Below are positions 24,538 to 34,585 of a DNA stretch of 64,000 nt, one piece after another. Made by a program: the position numbers and the translations under genes. Source of the stretch: Polytrichum commune (taxonomy: Eukaryota; Streptophyta; Polytrichopsida; Polytrichales; Polytrichaceae); assembly GCA_950295325.1 (NCBI GenBank), contig OX485806.1, positions 30,504,001 to 30,568,000 on the forward strand, given 5' to 3'. A model generated the notes under the pieces. That model was given only the letters and a program-made list of their open reading frames with translations, did not search any database and had not been told where the DNA came from. Each line of letters begins with the position of its first letter. Position 1 is the stretch's first letter.

Positions 24538-27230
24538 AATTTTGCGGGACGCAAAAGAGTAAGTGTGGGGCTATGTGAGACCAATTTTTGGCTATCGCCC
24601 AGCCGAATGAGGCAATTTTCAAAATTTGATGATAATCATCCGGCAATTCGACTGTACCTGGCGCAGGAGAGTGACAGTTGGCGGCTATTGGCGTCAAGAA
24701 GTGGTTATCACCTCCAACCGTCTCCTCCTCCTTCGTCGTCATAAGGAGGAGGCGAGCCAGAAGAAGGCAGGCTATTTTCACAGGATAGAATCAGACATAG
24801 TCTCACATAAGCAATAGGCTTGTAGCGGAATCAGACCTCAGTGATTGAGGCTGAGAGTAATTAGTCTTTCTCCGAGAGGGAGAAGTAGCAATAGACGTAG
24901 GAGAACTGAGTGATTCAGTCTCAGACAATGTCATGTTTGTATATGAGTGAAGTAATATTTCAATGAGCAATAATCTGGTTGTTTGTGTGATGCAAGTCTG
25001 ATAGCGGTAGCGTCAGTGTTGAATGTGAGTGCTTTGATGTAAGCAAATCGAGTCTTGAGTAAAAGCAGTAAAGTGTGTATGTTTTGATTGGAAAGACAGT
25101 CATGAGGGCGAGTGGACATTGTGATAATTTGGCGATAGGCCGAGAAAGAGAAGTGTGATTGTATTAGAGACTCAGAGAAGGCAAAGCCTGTTGAGGCAAT
25201 AGTCTTTCTGAGGTAAAGATGTAGTTGTATGCCGGAAGGGCAATAGGTTGTAAGGTCCGAGAGCGGACATATCAGCAAGTAGTCAATTTGGTGAAGAATG
25301 TCATATTCTTGGCAAGTGGCCATGGAGTAAAGTCTGAGTGTTGGAGAGAATTAAGTCTAATGTGAGTGGACGGAGTTTGAGCAGGCGATAAGCTGCAAGA
25401 TAATCACTTACCCTGTGAGAGGGGAGTGAAGATGAACAGACGGCAGTAAGGCCATAATCTGAAGCCGTTGGTGTAAAGGCATGACCGCTGAAGGGTCAAG
25501 ACGGAAGTAACTCCCTTGGGGGAGATGAACGGGCAATTGGCCTAGAGTAAACTCTGTGGCGATAAACAGAGAAGGTGAAGTCTAAGAGAAGCCTGAGATG
25601 AACAGGGCTATCGCCGAGAGCAATTGATGGGCCATAGCCAGAGCAAAGTAGTCTGAGGGCTATAGGCAGTACCAGAGAGAGAGAGCGAGGCAGAGGAAAT
25701 TACCCTGAGAGGGGATATCGCCTGGTAAACAAAATAATGACTATCGCCAGCCATTCAAGAGAGAAAATGAGGGCTGACGTAAGCCATGACTATGGAGTCA
25801 CAATGAGAGAAGAAGCAGACCTTACCCTGTGAGATAAGATTATTGGCTTGCAAATATTGTGAATGATAGAAACTTATTAACCAAAGGTTATAGCCTGATA
25901 AATTTATACATACTTAATGTATTGACGGAATGGATATTCTTTGAGATGTATCACAGGTCTATCGGAAGATGGCGGTGATGGTTACAATCTTTTGAAGAAT
26001 TGCCGATGGATGGAAGTAAGTATAATTGGAATTAATTTGAATTACATGCAAAGCATAATTCATCACCAATAAAGACGAAGATGGTTACTCAAAAGACGTT
26101 GCCCCGGACATGTTGTCATGCCTATGAGTTACTTGACAATTTGCCAAGCTTTTGAGCTTCACGACTGAAATAGGTCAAAAACATAGAGTGATAGAAACTT
26201 TCCCTGAAGATAGGACGGAATCACTCACGACTAGAGAAGCACAAAGAACCATAAGAGGGGAGAATAAGTGGAATAATGAAGGAATGAAGAAAGAAAGACC
26301 CTAAGATGTTATTAAGAACCTTAATCCAATGTGACATTAACCCTTATAGACACTATCTCAGTCTTCCTGGAGACTTTGTTCCCTGGGTTTTGTTGTTTTG
26401 AGCCATAGCAAAAACTTACTACAGGGGCCCCAAGGTTTACCAAGAGATTTGACAGGAGATTTGTTAGTTTCATCCAATTCACATTTTCATTCATTGTTGT
26501 CATATGGTAATAGTCCTTGATGACTACCTTGTACATTCTTGTTAAGGTTCTAGGTTTTTGCATACTGAAGGCTCTTGAAATGGTCATGTGCTCCCTTGAG
26601 TTATGCTCTCTAGATTGTGGCTAAGTTATTGTGTCCTTGACTTTGTTTGTTTAATGCAATCGTGAAGTTGTATGGTAACATGGATGAAAATATGCTCAAT
26701 GACTTTCTCGTTGGAAAGTGAAAATGAAAGTGAAAGTGAAAGTGGATAATATATGTAATAAAGGACAATTTTAATCTTGATTTACATTTTGTATGTGTAG
26801 TGGAAGCATTTATCACATTAACTAGAATATCTTAGAATAAGTACACAAGTCAATTTTCCAGCATGCCGTTAGTACATATACAATTTGTTTTTCTCTATAA
26901 ACATCTCATATATGGGGGGTTTAATTTCATAGTGACCCATGCTGGTTTATAATGATATTGTAGGTTTTAAGGCAACCTTAAAATGGAATTTATTTTACTA
27001 GATAATTTGAGCACTATAAACTTAAATTTTATAATTGATATGATGATCTTAACACTATATTCATTAAATTGAGACTTTTTGGGCATTTTGAGACATTCAT
27101 AGAAATAAGAACAAGGATAAATGGAACACATATTGGTGAAAGTTGTAAGATGCGAACACTTTGAAGCGGGTGTTTAGACCAAGAACCCCATTAATAACTC
27201 ATATTTGTGATGGTATAGGGTGGGCAATCG
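24538..27230. other. Intergenic stretch, no gene recognised
   Basis: 24.6-25.9 kb is rich in short purine phrases (GAGTGA, CTATCGCC, CAATAGGC) that also occur in and before the two ORFs, so it is probably the 3' non-coding part of that unit. 25.9-27.2 kb is AT-rich. ORFs are short and without domains. Confidence 0.4.
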
Positions 27231-27244
27231 AAACCTTAGACCAA

Positions 27245-27515
27245 ATTGAAGGGGACATCTTAAAACATTCATATTAATGCACACAAAATATGAGAGCTTG
27301 TATGAATATGGTTTAGGTAGGGCAATCCAAACCATAGATCTTATTGAAGGGAAAATCTTAAAACATTCATATTAATGCACACAAAATATGAGAGCTTGTA
27401 ATGTATGGTTTAGGTAGGGCACTCCAAACCATAGATCTTATTGAAGGGGAAATCTTAAAACATTCATATTAATGCACACAATAAGGCACTCCAAACCTTA
27501 GACCATATTGAAGGC
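27245..27515. repeat. Short tandem repeat, ~104-bp unit, about 2.5 copies
   Basis: The phrase ATCTTAAAACATTCATATTAATGCACACA recurs three times with intervening CAAACCATAGATCTTATTGAAGGG. The third unit is truncated internally. Confidence 0.75.
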
Positions 27516-27665
27516 AAAATCATGTGACACTTATATTATTGCAAAAAAAACAAAAAAACAAAGTATGGCACGTAAAATGCATAGCATGCTAACACCACAC
27601 ATCCATTGGATAGTGCGACCCAAAATCATATTGCCTATGGTCCAAAACCCTACGCCTACTATGGC

Positions 27666-27983
27666 CTATCTAGCCTCGGAGACTGCCTCTATCTCTTTTG
27701 CCTTTTTTTCTTTTGCCTCTTTTGTTTTTGCTTCTTTTTCTTTTGCTGCGGCTTCTTTTGCTCGCATTGCTTCAACATTCCTGAAAATCTCCGCCCCGCG
27801 ACTATAGCCATTTTTGGGTTGACCGCCCTCTATAACACATTTTGGATTCCGTCGGCCGCCCGAATTATACGACGAAGAATTCGAATACGATGAAGTGGAC
27901 TGTCTTGCATTTCTGGTCATGGAGTAGAAACGCTCCAACTTGACGGACACACTAGACCGCATAGGTTTACGGGTGGGAGCAAC
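27666..27983 (-). CDS. 3'-terminal exon: Ser-rich then Lys/Glu/Ala helix
   Basis: Acceptor CGTTGCAG|GTTGCT at 27,983, open to a TAG at 27,666. The protein runs VAPTRKPMRSSVSVKLERFYSM, a Ser/Asn-rich middle, then a highly charged helix (AMRAKEAAAKEKEAKTKE...). It is phase 0, matching the exon that ends at 28,116. It is likely the C-terminus of the gene that includes the next upstream exon, possibly the FCP1-like gene. Low-complexity composition prevents a family call. Confidence 0.5.
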   Translation of the reverse strand, partial: VAPTRKPMRSSVSVKLERFYSMTRNARQSTSSYSNSSSYNSGGRRNPKCVIEGGQPKNGYSRGAEIFRNVEAMRAKEAAAKEKEAKTKEAKEKKAKEIEAVSEAR

Positions 27984-28115
27984 CTGCAACGCGTGAATGC
28001 AAGAACACACGTGTTAGTTTAGGGAGGAAGACCCAAACGTGTCACACGTTCATTTTTTAAGTGCTGGATGATTGTAATGCGCGGATAACCATGTTTAGGG
28101 GGGGGGGGGGTTCAC

Positions 28116-28469
28116 CTTGTCACCGGGGGCGTTCCCGTCGGAGTTGGCGAGGAGGGGCAATGCGTCCCGCAAAGGAATAGGAAGGGTTCCACTCTTCGTT
28201 GGCCGAGCGTCCATCCGCAGCCGCCGTTGAGGTGTACTACTGCCGCCGGGCCGAGAGGGGGACGTCCGGACGCATTTGCGATTTATGCCCTTGAGCGGCG
28301 ACAGGGACGCAGATCGCCGGAAGATTTGCTTGGGTGGGGGGCTATCGACGACGCCGGCGTCAAGAGGCTCCTTGGAGTAGTCAATGGTCGACGCGGCATC
28401 GTAAACGGTCTCGTAGAAGAAGCTCCCCAAGTCTGACTCGCTGACGATGTCAATCGAGGGCTCCAAACG
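28116..28469 (-). CDS. Internal exon, Ser/Pro/Arg-rich, 118 codons
   Basis: Enters after GCGCCAG, starts RLEPSIDIVSESDLGSFFYETVYD and ends GNAPGDK at donor GTGAAC. It is exactly 354 bases, phase 0 at both ends, and joins in phase to the exon at 27,983. A run of about a dozen G lies just beyond the donor. Whether it belongs to the FCP1-like gene upstream is unresolved, because I found no convincing in-phase donor after the conserved end of that exon. Confidence 0.5.
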
Positions 28470-28573
28470 CTGGCGCAAAAAAGGAAACGAAACAAAACCC
28501 AAGGGAGGAGGGTTTGCTAGAGTGCGTGAAAATCAAGATACATATGAAGCATATATTACACAAAATGAACGGG

Positions 28574-28615
<42 letters not shown>

Positions 28616-28634
28616 TACATACATACATACACAT
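28574..28634. repeat. Microsatellite (CA)n followed by (CATA)n
   Basis: About 16 CA units follow a short GCGCGC run and pass into ACATACAT repeats. The tract lies between the FCP1-like exon and the next exon. Confidence 0.95.
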
Positions 28635-28652
28635 ACAAACACACGTAGTGTC

Positions 28653-29465
28653 TCAAATGAGCTTGTTAAATTTCGCGTGAGATAACAACTCTCTGTACAA
28701 ATGGTCTCGTGGATCCAAGTATCTCTCGCCTATCGGATTGTTCCTAACAAAATTGTTTACGAGCAGTCCGCTTCCGCAGAGCGCCTGGAGGTATTTACCA
28801 AGGTCTAACAAAAATCGGTCCCGGACCTTCTCGACCGTCCAGGTAGGGCAAACTATGAGGTTGGCCGTCGGGTTCAACATGTTCTTTGCGGCGCTGTCTT
28901 CCACCATGAGCGTGTTCTCCCGGGTGGGACGGACGTCGTAGGGGGCGCCTATCAAGGACGGCCGCTGGTCCCAAAAAATGGGCTTCAAGACCTTGAGATA
29001 TTGGGGGGAAGCGGGGTTGTTTGGTTTTTTGACGACTTTGCCGTCCGGTGTGTACAATATTCTACAGGCTTCCTGTGCTAGGACCATGCAGGGGGGCTCG
29101 ATGCCCTTGAAGATGAACTCCACGACGGCATTGGTGTTCTCGGCCGTCATGGAGCTCCAAACGACCACCCACCATCGTTGTTGGGCCATCTGGAGGAAGG
29201 TCCGAAGCCACAGGCGGAGGTGAACTAGCTTGCTCTTTATGAACGTGGGCGGGCCGTCGTAATTCGCGTCCTCGGGCTTGCAAAAGGGCACCGTGGGGGT
29301 CCTCGGGCAATGAACGCATTGGACGAGGACCCCGTTCAGGTCTAACACCAGGAATCGTTTCTTCGGCCGCGGGGGCGGGGCGGGTAAAATCGGGGGCGCC
29401 GCCGCGCTGCCCTCTCTGCTCCTTGGAGAAGAGCGTCGGGGAGCCGCTACGCTATGCTCCGAGCC
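28653..29465 (-). CDS. FCP1/NLI-interacting HAD-like phosphatase-like exon
   Basis: Enters after TATCCGCAG|GGCTCG at 29,465 and is open for 270 codons to a TGA at 28,653. A Pro-rich leader precedes KKRFLVLDLNGVLVQ (motif I), WWVVVWSSMTAENT (motif II), a Lys/Pro segment (DGKVVKKPNNPASPQYLKVLKPIFW) and ENTLMVEDSAAKNMLNP (motif IV-like). It ends with LGKYLQALCGSGLLVNNFVRNNPIGERYL, as in plant FCP1-type proteins. Canonical FCP/SCP phosphatases have DxDxT. Here the second acidic residue is Asn (DLNGV), a substitution I know from plant NIF-domain proteins, and catalysis is uncertain. The exon starts in phase 0, as does a possible donor at 29,982 upstream, so fusion to the upstream locus cannot be excluded. 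Confidence 0.75.
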   Translation of the reverse strand, partial: GSEHSVAAPRRSSPRSREGSAAAPPILPAPPPRPKKRFLVLDLNGVLVQCVHCPRTPTVPFCKPEDANYDGPPTFIKSKLVHLRLWLRTFLQMAQQRWWVVVWSSMTAENTNAVVEFIFKGIEPPCMVLAQEACRILYTPDGKVVKKPNNPASPQYLKVLKPIFWDQRPSLIGAPYDVRPTRENTLMVEDSAAKNMLNPTANLIVCPTWTVEKVRDRFLLDLGKYLQALCGSGLLVNNFVRNNPIGERYLDPRDHLYRELLSHAKFNKLI

Positions 29466-29969
29466 CTGCGGATACGATCGAGAGAAAATGGTGGGCGACT
29501 TATGTCATGCTATGTCCAAATGAAGCATTAAAGAAACGAGTGTTCTCGGTGCAAACACAAAACCATTTGATTCATTTTGGAGGGGGTGCAACAAGGGATA
29601 CAAGAGAGGCAAGAGCATACAACATACATTCAAACACAGGATACAAGTATATAGGAGTAAAAAATGGCGATTACATTGTATACAATGCTCTATGTACATC
29701 TTGATTGGGGGGAGCCGCGTTGAACGATGCGTTCAAACTAGCCTACTTCTACATCTAGCAAAATTGAAGAGACGGGCCGCCGTGATGAAGACTTCGTCGC
29801 AAGCCGGGGGGTATGTGGATGAACGAATGGTCGGGGGGATGTGGCGAAGGGCGCGAGTGCCGGGGGGGGGGGAGACGTGTGCGTGAGTTTAGGGTAGCTA
29901 GGGGACACGACCAAGGCAAGAAGACAAAGACCCAGGGAGTTTGGGTCGACCGACCCAAACTGAGTGGGG
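29466..29969. other. Gap between the FCP1-like exon and the upstream locus, with one palindrome
   Basis: No ORF with recognisable content. A 22-bp family-I palindrome (centre AC) lies at 29,939-29,960, and a G-run near 29,866. The gap could be a ~500-bp intron or true intergenic DNA. Confidence 0.5.
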
Positions 29970-31440
29970 TCAGTGCATTACCTCGCCTTGGTCGTGCCTT
30001 GACGACGTGGATGCCGTCACCGCGTGCGCTGCCCCACCTCTGTCACCGCCGCCTCCGACGACGACGTCAGCCGCAACCTGCTCCTGCAAAGGCTGACTGT
30101 TAGGCCTTTGTCCCAACCCAACCTCTGCATGCGCATCATGCATTGGTTCATCGACTGGGTTAGGAGTAGAGGTATCACCAGGCCCTTGCAGGCCTTCAAC
30201 ATCTAACATGGGCTCGTCCACCGGGGTCTGATCGGGGACGGGGTTTGGGTCGGCCGACCCAAACCCTGCTGCTTGACGAGCGTCGCTCTGGGACGCTGCA
30301 ACGTCGGCATTGTTTGGGTCGGACGACCCAAACATGTGGGGGTCGTCCCGCTGGTGGTGTGGGGGCGAGAGGATGGGAGGCCGGAGCGGCGGGGGTGCCA
30401 ACGAGCTGGAAGCTCCGGGGACGCGCCAAAGGTTGGGGTCGTCCACTTGCTGGACGGGCGTGCGGCTGCAGCAAGTGCGCGAAGCTGAAGGGCTGCTGCG
30501 GCGCCGGCTGCGGGCGGATATCCTGTGGAGGGAAGCTTGCGGGCAAGTGAGGGAATGAACTCGGGGGAGCCATCACCAATCCCTGCGCCAGCATGCCCTG
30601 GATCACTTGCGTGATCAGGTCCGCTTGGGACGGAGGTGGGGCCATTGCCCTTTGCCGCTCCTGCTCCAACAGGAGAGCCCTCAACTCCGCGACTTCGTTG
30701 CGGACCGAGGGCTCCTCGGCGGCGGCCTTCTGCAATCGGACGCGTTGCTCCTCGTCCCGGAGCATCTTCGCGTTGGCCTCCTCCACGGTGAGGACCTCGG
30801 GTTTCACCCTCACCATCCCGGCGAACGCTGTGGGGGAGGCAGGATCCGACCTCAGCCTCTTCGCGAGCTCCATGTCGTCCTCGTCCTCGGAGCTTATGGC
30901 GATCGTCTCCTCCACCGCATAGTCCCCGTACAACTTCTTCCCCTTCAGCATTCGCCGCTCCCTGAAGGTGGCCGTCGCGTCCCTCGAATACATGTCCTTC
31001 GCGTCGGCCACCGTGAGGACGGGCACTAGCTTGCTCTGCGGCGTGGCAGCTCGCATGGCCTTCTTCCGCTGAGGGGCCTCGGATTCTTGAGTGAATCATG
31101 TTGCCCCTTCCTCGACCTCCCCCTCCACTTTCTCTGCTTCCTCCTCATCCTCCTCTTCCTCCCCCTCCTCCGCAACCTCGCCACCTGCTCCCATAGACGG
31201 ATTGCCTGGATGCAACCCGATGAGCGGCTCTGGCAATTGAATGGGGGCCCGCATGGCGAATTCCCCCGGGTTGATTCGCCTCGCCATATCCAAAGGATTC
31301 TCGCCCCCCTCGACGATCTCTTCGACGTAGGATCCGGGTATCCAGTCGAGGATGTCCATTCTCTTCGCCAGTGCCTTCTGGGTCCTGTAGAATTGAACAT
31401 CGGTATCCTCCACATAGGAGTAGATGTTCAACCCAGACAT
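29970..31440 (-). pseudogene. 3' part of the second ParB/methyltransferase-like locus
   Basis: The exon enters at GTGCAG|ATG (31,440). MSGLNIYSYVEDTDVQFYRTQKALAKRM resembles the segment after motif I of beta-class DNA methyltransferases (aromatic/acidic, then a helix). An acidic Glu-rich run follows, then an in-frame TGA at 31,098-31,096. The same frame continues open for ~350 codons (QRKKAMRAATPQSKLVPVLTVADAKDMY onward, a NLS-like start, an ELRALLLEQERQR helix and a Pro-rich tail). Another frame is open over 30,446-29,970 and ends EVMH, with a possible donor at 29,982. Two palindromes (starting ~30,242 and ~30,314) lie within this coding-like stretch. GC content is clearly higher than in the flanks. 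It is a host-like gene remnant or a gene with an unusual 3' structure. Confidence 0.45.
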
Positions 31441-31520
31441 CTGCACAATCCAAATCAATAGTATTAGTATCACAAATGAAGAATAAGCAAAAATGACACC
31501 CAAAAAAACAATAATAGTTA

Positions 31521-31756
31521 GTTTGGGTCGCTCGACCCAAACTGTGCATGCCCATAGTTTTGGTCGCTCGACCCAAACTGTGCATGCCCTAGTTTGGGTC
31601 GCTCGACCCAAACTGTGCATGCCCATAGTTTTGGTCGCTCGACCCAAACTGTGCATGCCCTAGTTTGGGTCGCTCGACCCAAACTGTGCATGCCCATAGT
31701 TTTGGTCGCTCGACCCAAACTGTGCATGCCCTAGTTTGGGTCGCTCGACCCAAACC
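31521..31756. repeat. Palindrome array, family I, centre CT, 35/36-bp alternating spacing
   Basis: Seven palindromes with arms GTTTGGGTCG / CGACCCAAAC (every second one GTTTTGGTCG) are separated by TGTGCATGCCC(A)TA, giving a 71-bp dimer period. The array lies in the intron between exons at 31,789 and 31,440. Confidence 0.95.
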
Positions 31757-31788
31757 AGGCATATACATCCACGAGGTTAGTTTCTTAC

Positions 31789-32514
31789 CATTGCTGCAAA
31801 AACCGGTTTGGAGCCCCCGAAGACGTTGAAGATGAAGTCCCCCCTCTTCGTGAGGGTCCTCATTATCCGCAGGTAAAAATCCATCCGCAGCTCATCCGCG
31901 GGGTAGTTGGCGTACTTCGCCTCGTCGTACAAGCTTCTGCTGGTGCCCAACCCTTCTGGGACTTGGAAAAGCTTTTCCATCCGGGCTATAGGATGGTTTG
32001 GCATCTTCAGCAGCTCAGCTTTGTACACGAAGTACAAGCACAACACACAGACTATCTTCGTCTTCTTGTCTTTCAATGAGCTGTACGCCCCCTCCGCCGG
32101 TGCAGCAACGTAATGAGATTTTGAGACGGCGTACTCTGGTTGCAATTTACGCACGATCTCGTACACCTGCTCCACCCTCCTGTCCTCGACAATCCACAAC
32201 CAGACGTCGACCTCCCTGAATTTGGGGCTGGCGTAGTCCACAAACTTGGTGAAGAACAGCTCGTAAAACGGGGTGCTCATTGTCCCCTCGAATGACGCTC
32301 CAGGAATGTTCCTGAAGTCTATCATTCCGAAGGAGAAGCGGTCCCCGGCTGCAGTCCTGATCGCCTTCCTGGCATCAGAGCCCGGCCAACCTTGGATCTT
32401 TAGAGGCTCGAGGGAGACCAAGTTGAAGTGAGCTTCGCCCTCGAACCTGACGATCTTCTTCTCCTTTATAAAGTTGGAGAAGGCACGCGCGGAGTGTTCG
32501 GGAAGCGCCCGGTT
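31789..32514 (-). pseudogene. Methyltransferase-like exon, right of solo LTR copy 3 (gene 2)
   Basis: After the solo LTR the frame resumes ALPEHSARAFSNFIKEKK and runs to donor GTAAGA at 31,788. Noted segments: FSFGMIDFRNIPGASFEGTM (position of motif IV), VDVWLWIVEDRRVEQVYEIV (the strand-helix after it) and GDFIFNVFGGSKPVFAAM (motif I-like FxGS near the C-terminal side). The order IV then I is that of beta-class amino-methyltransferases such as the bacterial ParB-methylases. DPPY/SPPY is not preserved, so I infer structural kinship only. The exon shares the layout of the gene at 1-13,772 but is strongly diverged. Confidence 0.6.
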
Positions 32515-33486
32515 TGTCGCAACCCTTGCTAGGTCCCTTAATAATCTTGCCAATTTTCGTTTCTAGCAAAGGTTACGAGCGCTAACCCTTCGCATTCCGC
32601 CATGCTAATGGATAGCTCCTCTTACCCCGGACCAATAGTTCATAGGAGGGAACCAACCCTCCTACTTTGCTTTCGGGACTCACCCCTTAATCGGTAACCC
32701 ATTTCCCCAATGTGGACTTCCATCCATGGAAGTCCAATCCCATGTTGATCATCGCGTTGCCGGAGCAACACTACAACAACCCGAACCATACTAGGCAACT
32801 ATGGCCTCGCAATAGGCCAAAGCCCATGGAGGCCTTGCCGTTCGGCCTCGGGTGGGTGAGGCCACACCACCTCACCCATATAAGCCTCTAGGACTCTACG
32901 CGGGGCCCCTACCCCACCGTCAACCAACCTCTTGTCTCCCTACCAAGAGTTGGGGCCAAGTGGACATTTTCCTTTAGCTGCTGGGCCTAGAACCCCCCAG
33001 CAGCTTCAGACCATCATAACTTCCTTGTATGATGTCTGATCATAACAACCAACCACTCCATCCTCATTTACGCTTCACGTAGATGCCGATGGACTCCTCA
33101 CTTGCTCCATTCGAGCAAGTGTTGAGGACGTTATGCCTGTTTGAACCTTGGCAGTCCCGGGAATCCCTCCCAGGCACTGCTGTACCAGGGCGCTGTCCCG
33201 GGACAGCGCCCCACTCAAATGGCCATAACTCCTAGCTCACACCTCCGATTGAGGTGTTCTTGAGCATTCTAGAATCACCACGCCATGAGCTACGCATAAC
33301 TGATGGCCTTACCCTTGTGCCTCCTAGTCTTCGTGGGTGGGAGGCGTTCCCAACGCCCGGGGCCCTCACCCACACTAGGATCACTTGGGCCCTCTCACCA
33401 ACGGCGCCACAAGTCCCGGGTGTCACTCCGGGGTCCCCCTTGTGCCCATGGTGTTTCGGGCACTCCTCATGGAGAGGTGCGCGACA
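32515..33486 (+). mobile_element. Solo LTR copy 3 (972 bp) in an exon of gene 2
   Basis: Begins TGTCGCAACCC and ends GGTGCGCGACA, flanked by CGGTT (32,510-32,514 and 33,487-33,491). It is nearly identical to copy 2, and no internal region is present. It separates two halves of one coding exon, so it is younger than that gene. Confidence 0.9.
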
Positions 33487-34097
33487 CGGTTCCTCCCCCC
33501 CTTCACGAACTTGGACCTGAGGAAGTCGTCTCCCGCCTCCTTCATGAATGCCGCCATGGACACACTGGTGAACTTGTACTCGGCTTTGAATGCCCTCCAG
33601 TGCGCCTCGTCAACCTCTCCGTCCACGATGAGCTTCCTCTCGGGCACCAGCTTGTGCAGCTCTTGGACGATGGTCGTCTTCTTCTTCCTGTTCTCCGTCC
33701 ATTCCTTCAAGGTGTAGCATGAAGGGACGAAGATCTTAGGCTTCGTGAAGACGATCTTCGGGTGAACCCAGCATCTCTTTGCCGTCGGCTGCATGTGGAG
33801 GATGTGGGACGCCGCCTTTCCCACCTCTGTCTCCGAGAGACCTTGAAGAGCTCTGAAGAACTCCCTCACCAGTGGCTTCATTTGCTTGAAGCGCGTAGTC
33901 TGGTTGTACAAAATGCCGGTGTCGGGATCGATGAGGTCTCCCGTCTCGTGTTTTTCGAAGACAGTCTTCCATTTTGTCCACACGGAGTCGGACGCTGTGA
34001 TCAAGTAGATTTCTCCTCTTAGCTCGTTATATTTTTTTTGCTTGTGGCTAGCGTTGTCAATAGAGGAGAATTTATTGATCATCTGGTATTTGAAGTC
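33487..34097 (-). pseudogene. Middle exon of gene 2, left part cut by solo LTR copy 3
   Basis: Acceptor CATGTACAG|GACTTC at 34,097, open in phase 0 (DFKYQMINKFSSIDNASHKQKKYNELRGEIYLITASDSVWTKW...) to GGRNR at the LTR junction. Rich in Lys, Trp and Phe. A region with KRCWVHPKIVFTKPKIFV precedes HKLVPERKLIVDGEVDEAHW. I recognise no named domain. By position it is the linker between the ParB-like and methyltransferase-like parts, like the middle exons of the gene at 3.3-5.2 kb. Apart from the insertion the frame is intact. Confidence 0.6.
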
Positions 34098-34156
34098 CTG
34101 TACATGAAGTCAAGAACATATGTTAGAGAACACATCATGAAAAAAATGGAATAGTA

Positions 34157-34577
34157 GTTTGGGTCGATCGACCCAAACTTTAAATCTGATGAAGACTATA
34201 AGACAATCCAGGAGTTTGGGTCGATCGACCCAAACTTTAAATCTGATGAAGACTATAAGACAATCCAAGAGTTTGGGTCGATCGACCCAAACTTTAAATC
34301 TGATGAAGACTATAAGATAATCCAAGAGTTTGGGTCGATCGACCCAAACTTTAAATCTGATGAAGACTATAAGACAATCCAAGAGTTTGGGTCGATCGAC
34401 CCAAACTTTAAATCTGATGAAGACTATAAGACAATCCAAGAGTTTGGGTCGATCGACCCAAACTTTAAATCTGTTGAAGACTATAAGACAATCCAAGAGT
34501 TTGGGTGGATCGATCCAAACTACAAAACTTGCGAAGAAAATAAAACAATACAAGAGTTTGAGTCGATCGACCCAAAC
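34157..34577. repeat. Palindrome array, family I, centre AT, 57-bp period, 8 units
   Basis: Palindromes start at 34,157, 34,214, 34,271, 34,328, 34,385, 34,442, 34,499 and 34,556, all 57 bp apart. The spacer is mostly TTTAAATCTGATGAAGAC plus TATAAGACAATCCAAGA. The last two units are diverged. The array lies wholly in an intron of gene 2 (donor GTGAGT at 34,585, acceptor at 34,098), next to the donor. Confidence 0.97.
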
Positions 34578-34585
34578 TTACTCAC

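Noticed and set aside
26321-26816. Minus-strand ORFs of 68-88 aa
   Set aside because: AT-rich, no motif, no splice context. One contains a FHFHFHFHF run from a GAAAGT repeat.
28450-28680. ORFs made of Thr-His or Val-Cys runs
   Set aside because: Translation of the CA/TG microsatellite.
17069-33486. ~973-bp elements as MITEs or MULE terminal repeats
   Set aside because: Five-base target duplications and TG...CA ends fit solo LTRs better. MULEs give 8-11-bp duplications, and the inverted pair around the MULE-like 3' end have their own separate target duplications.
34110-34553. 147-aa ORF with FKVWVDRPKLLDCLIVFIR repeats
   Set aside because: The 57-bp period is a multiple of three, so the palindrome array is trivially open. 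It lies in an intron.
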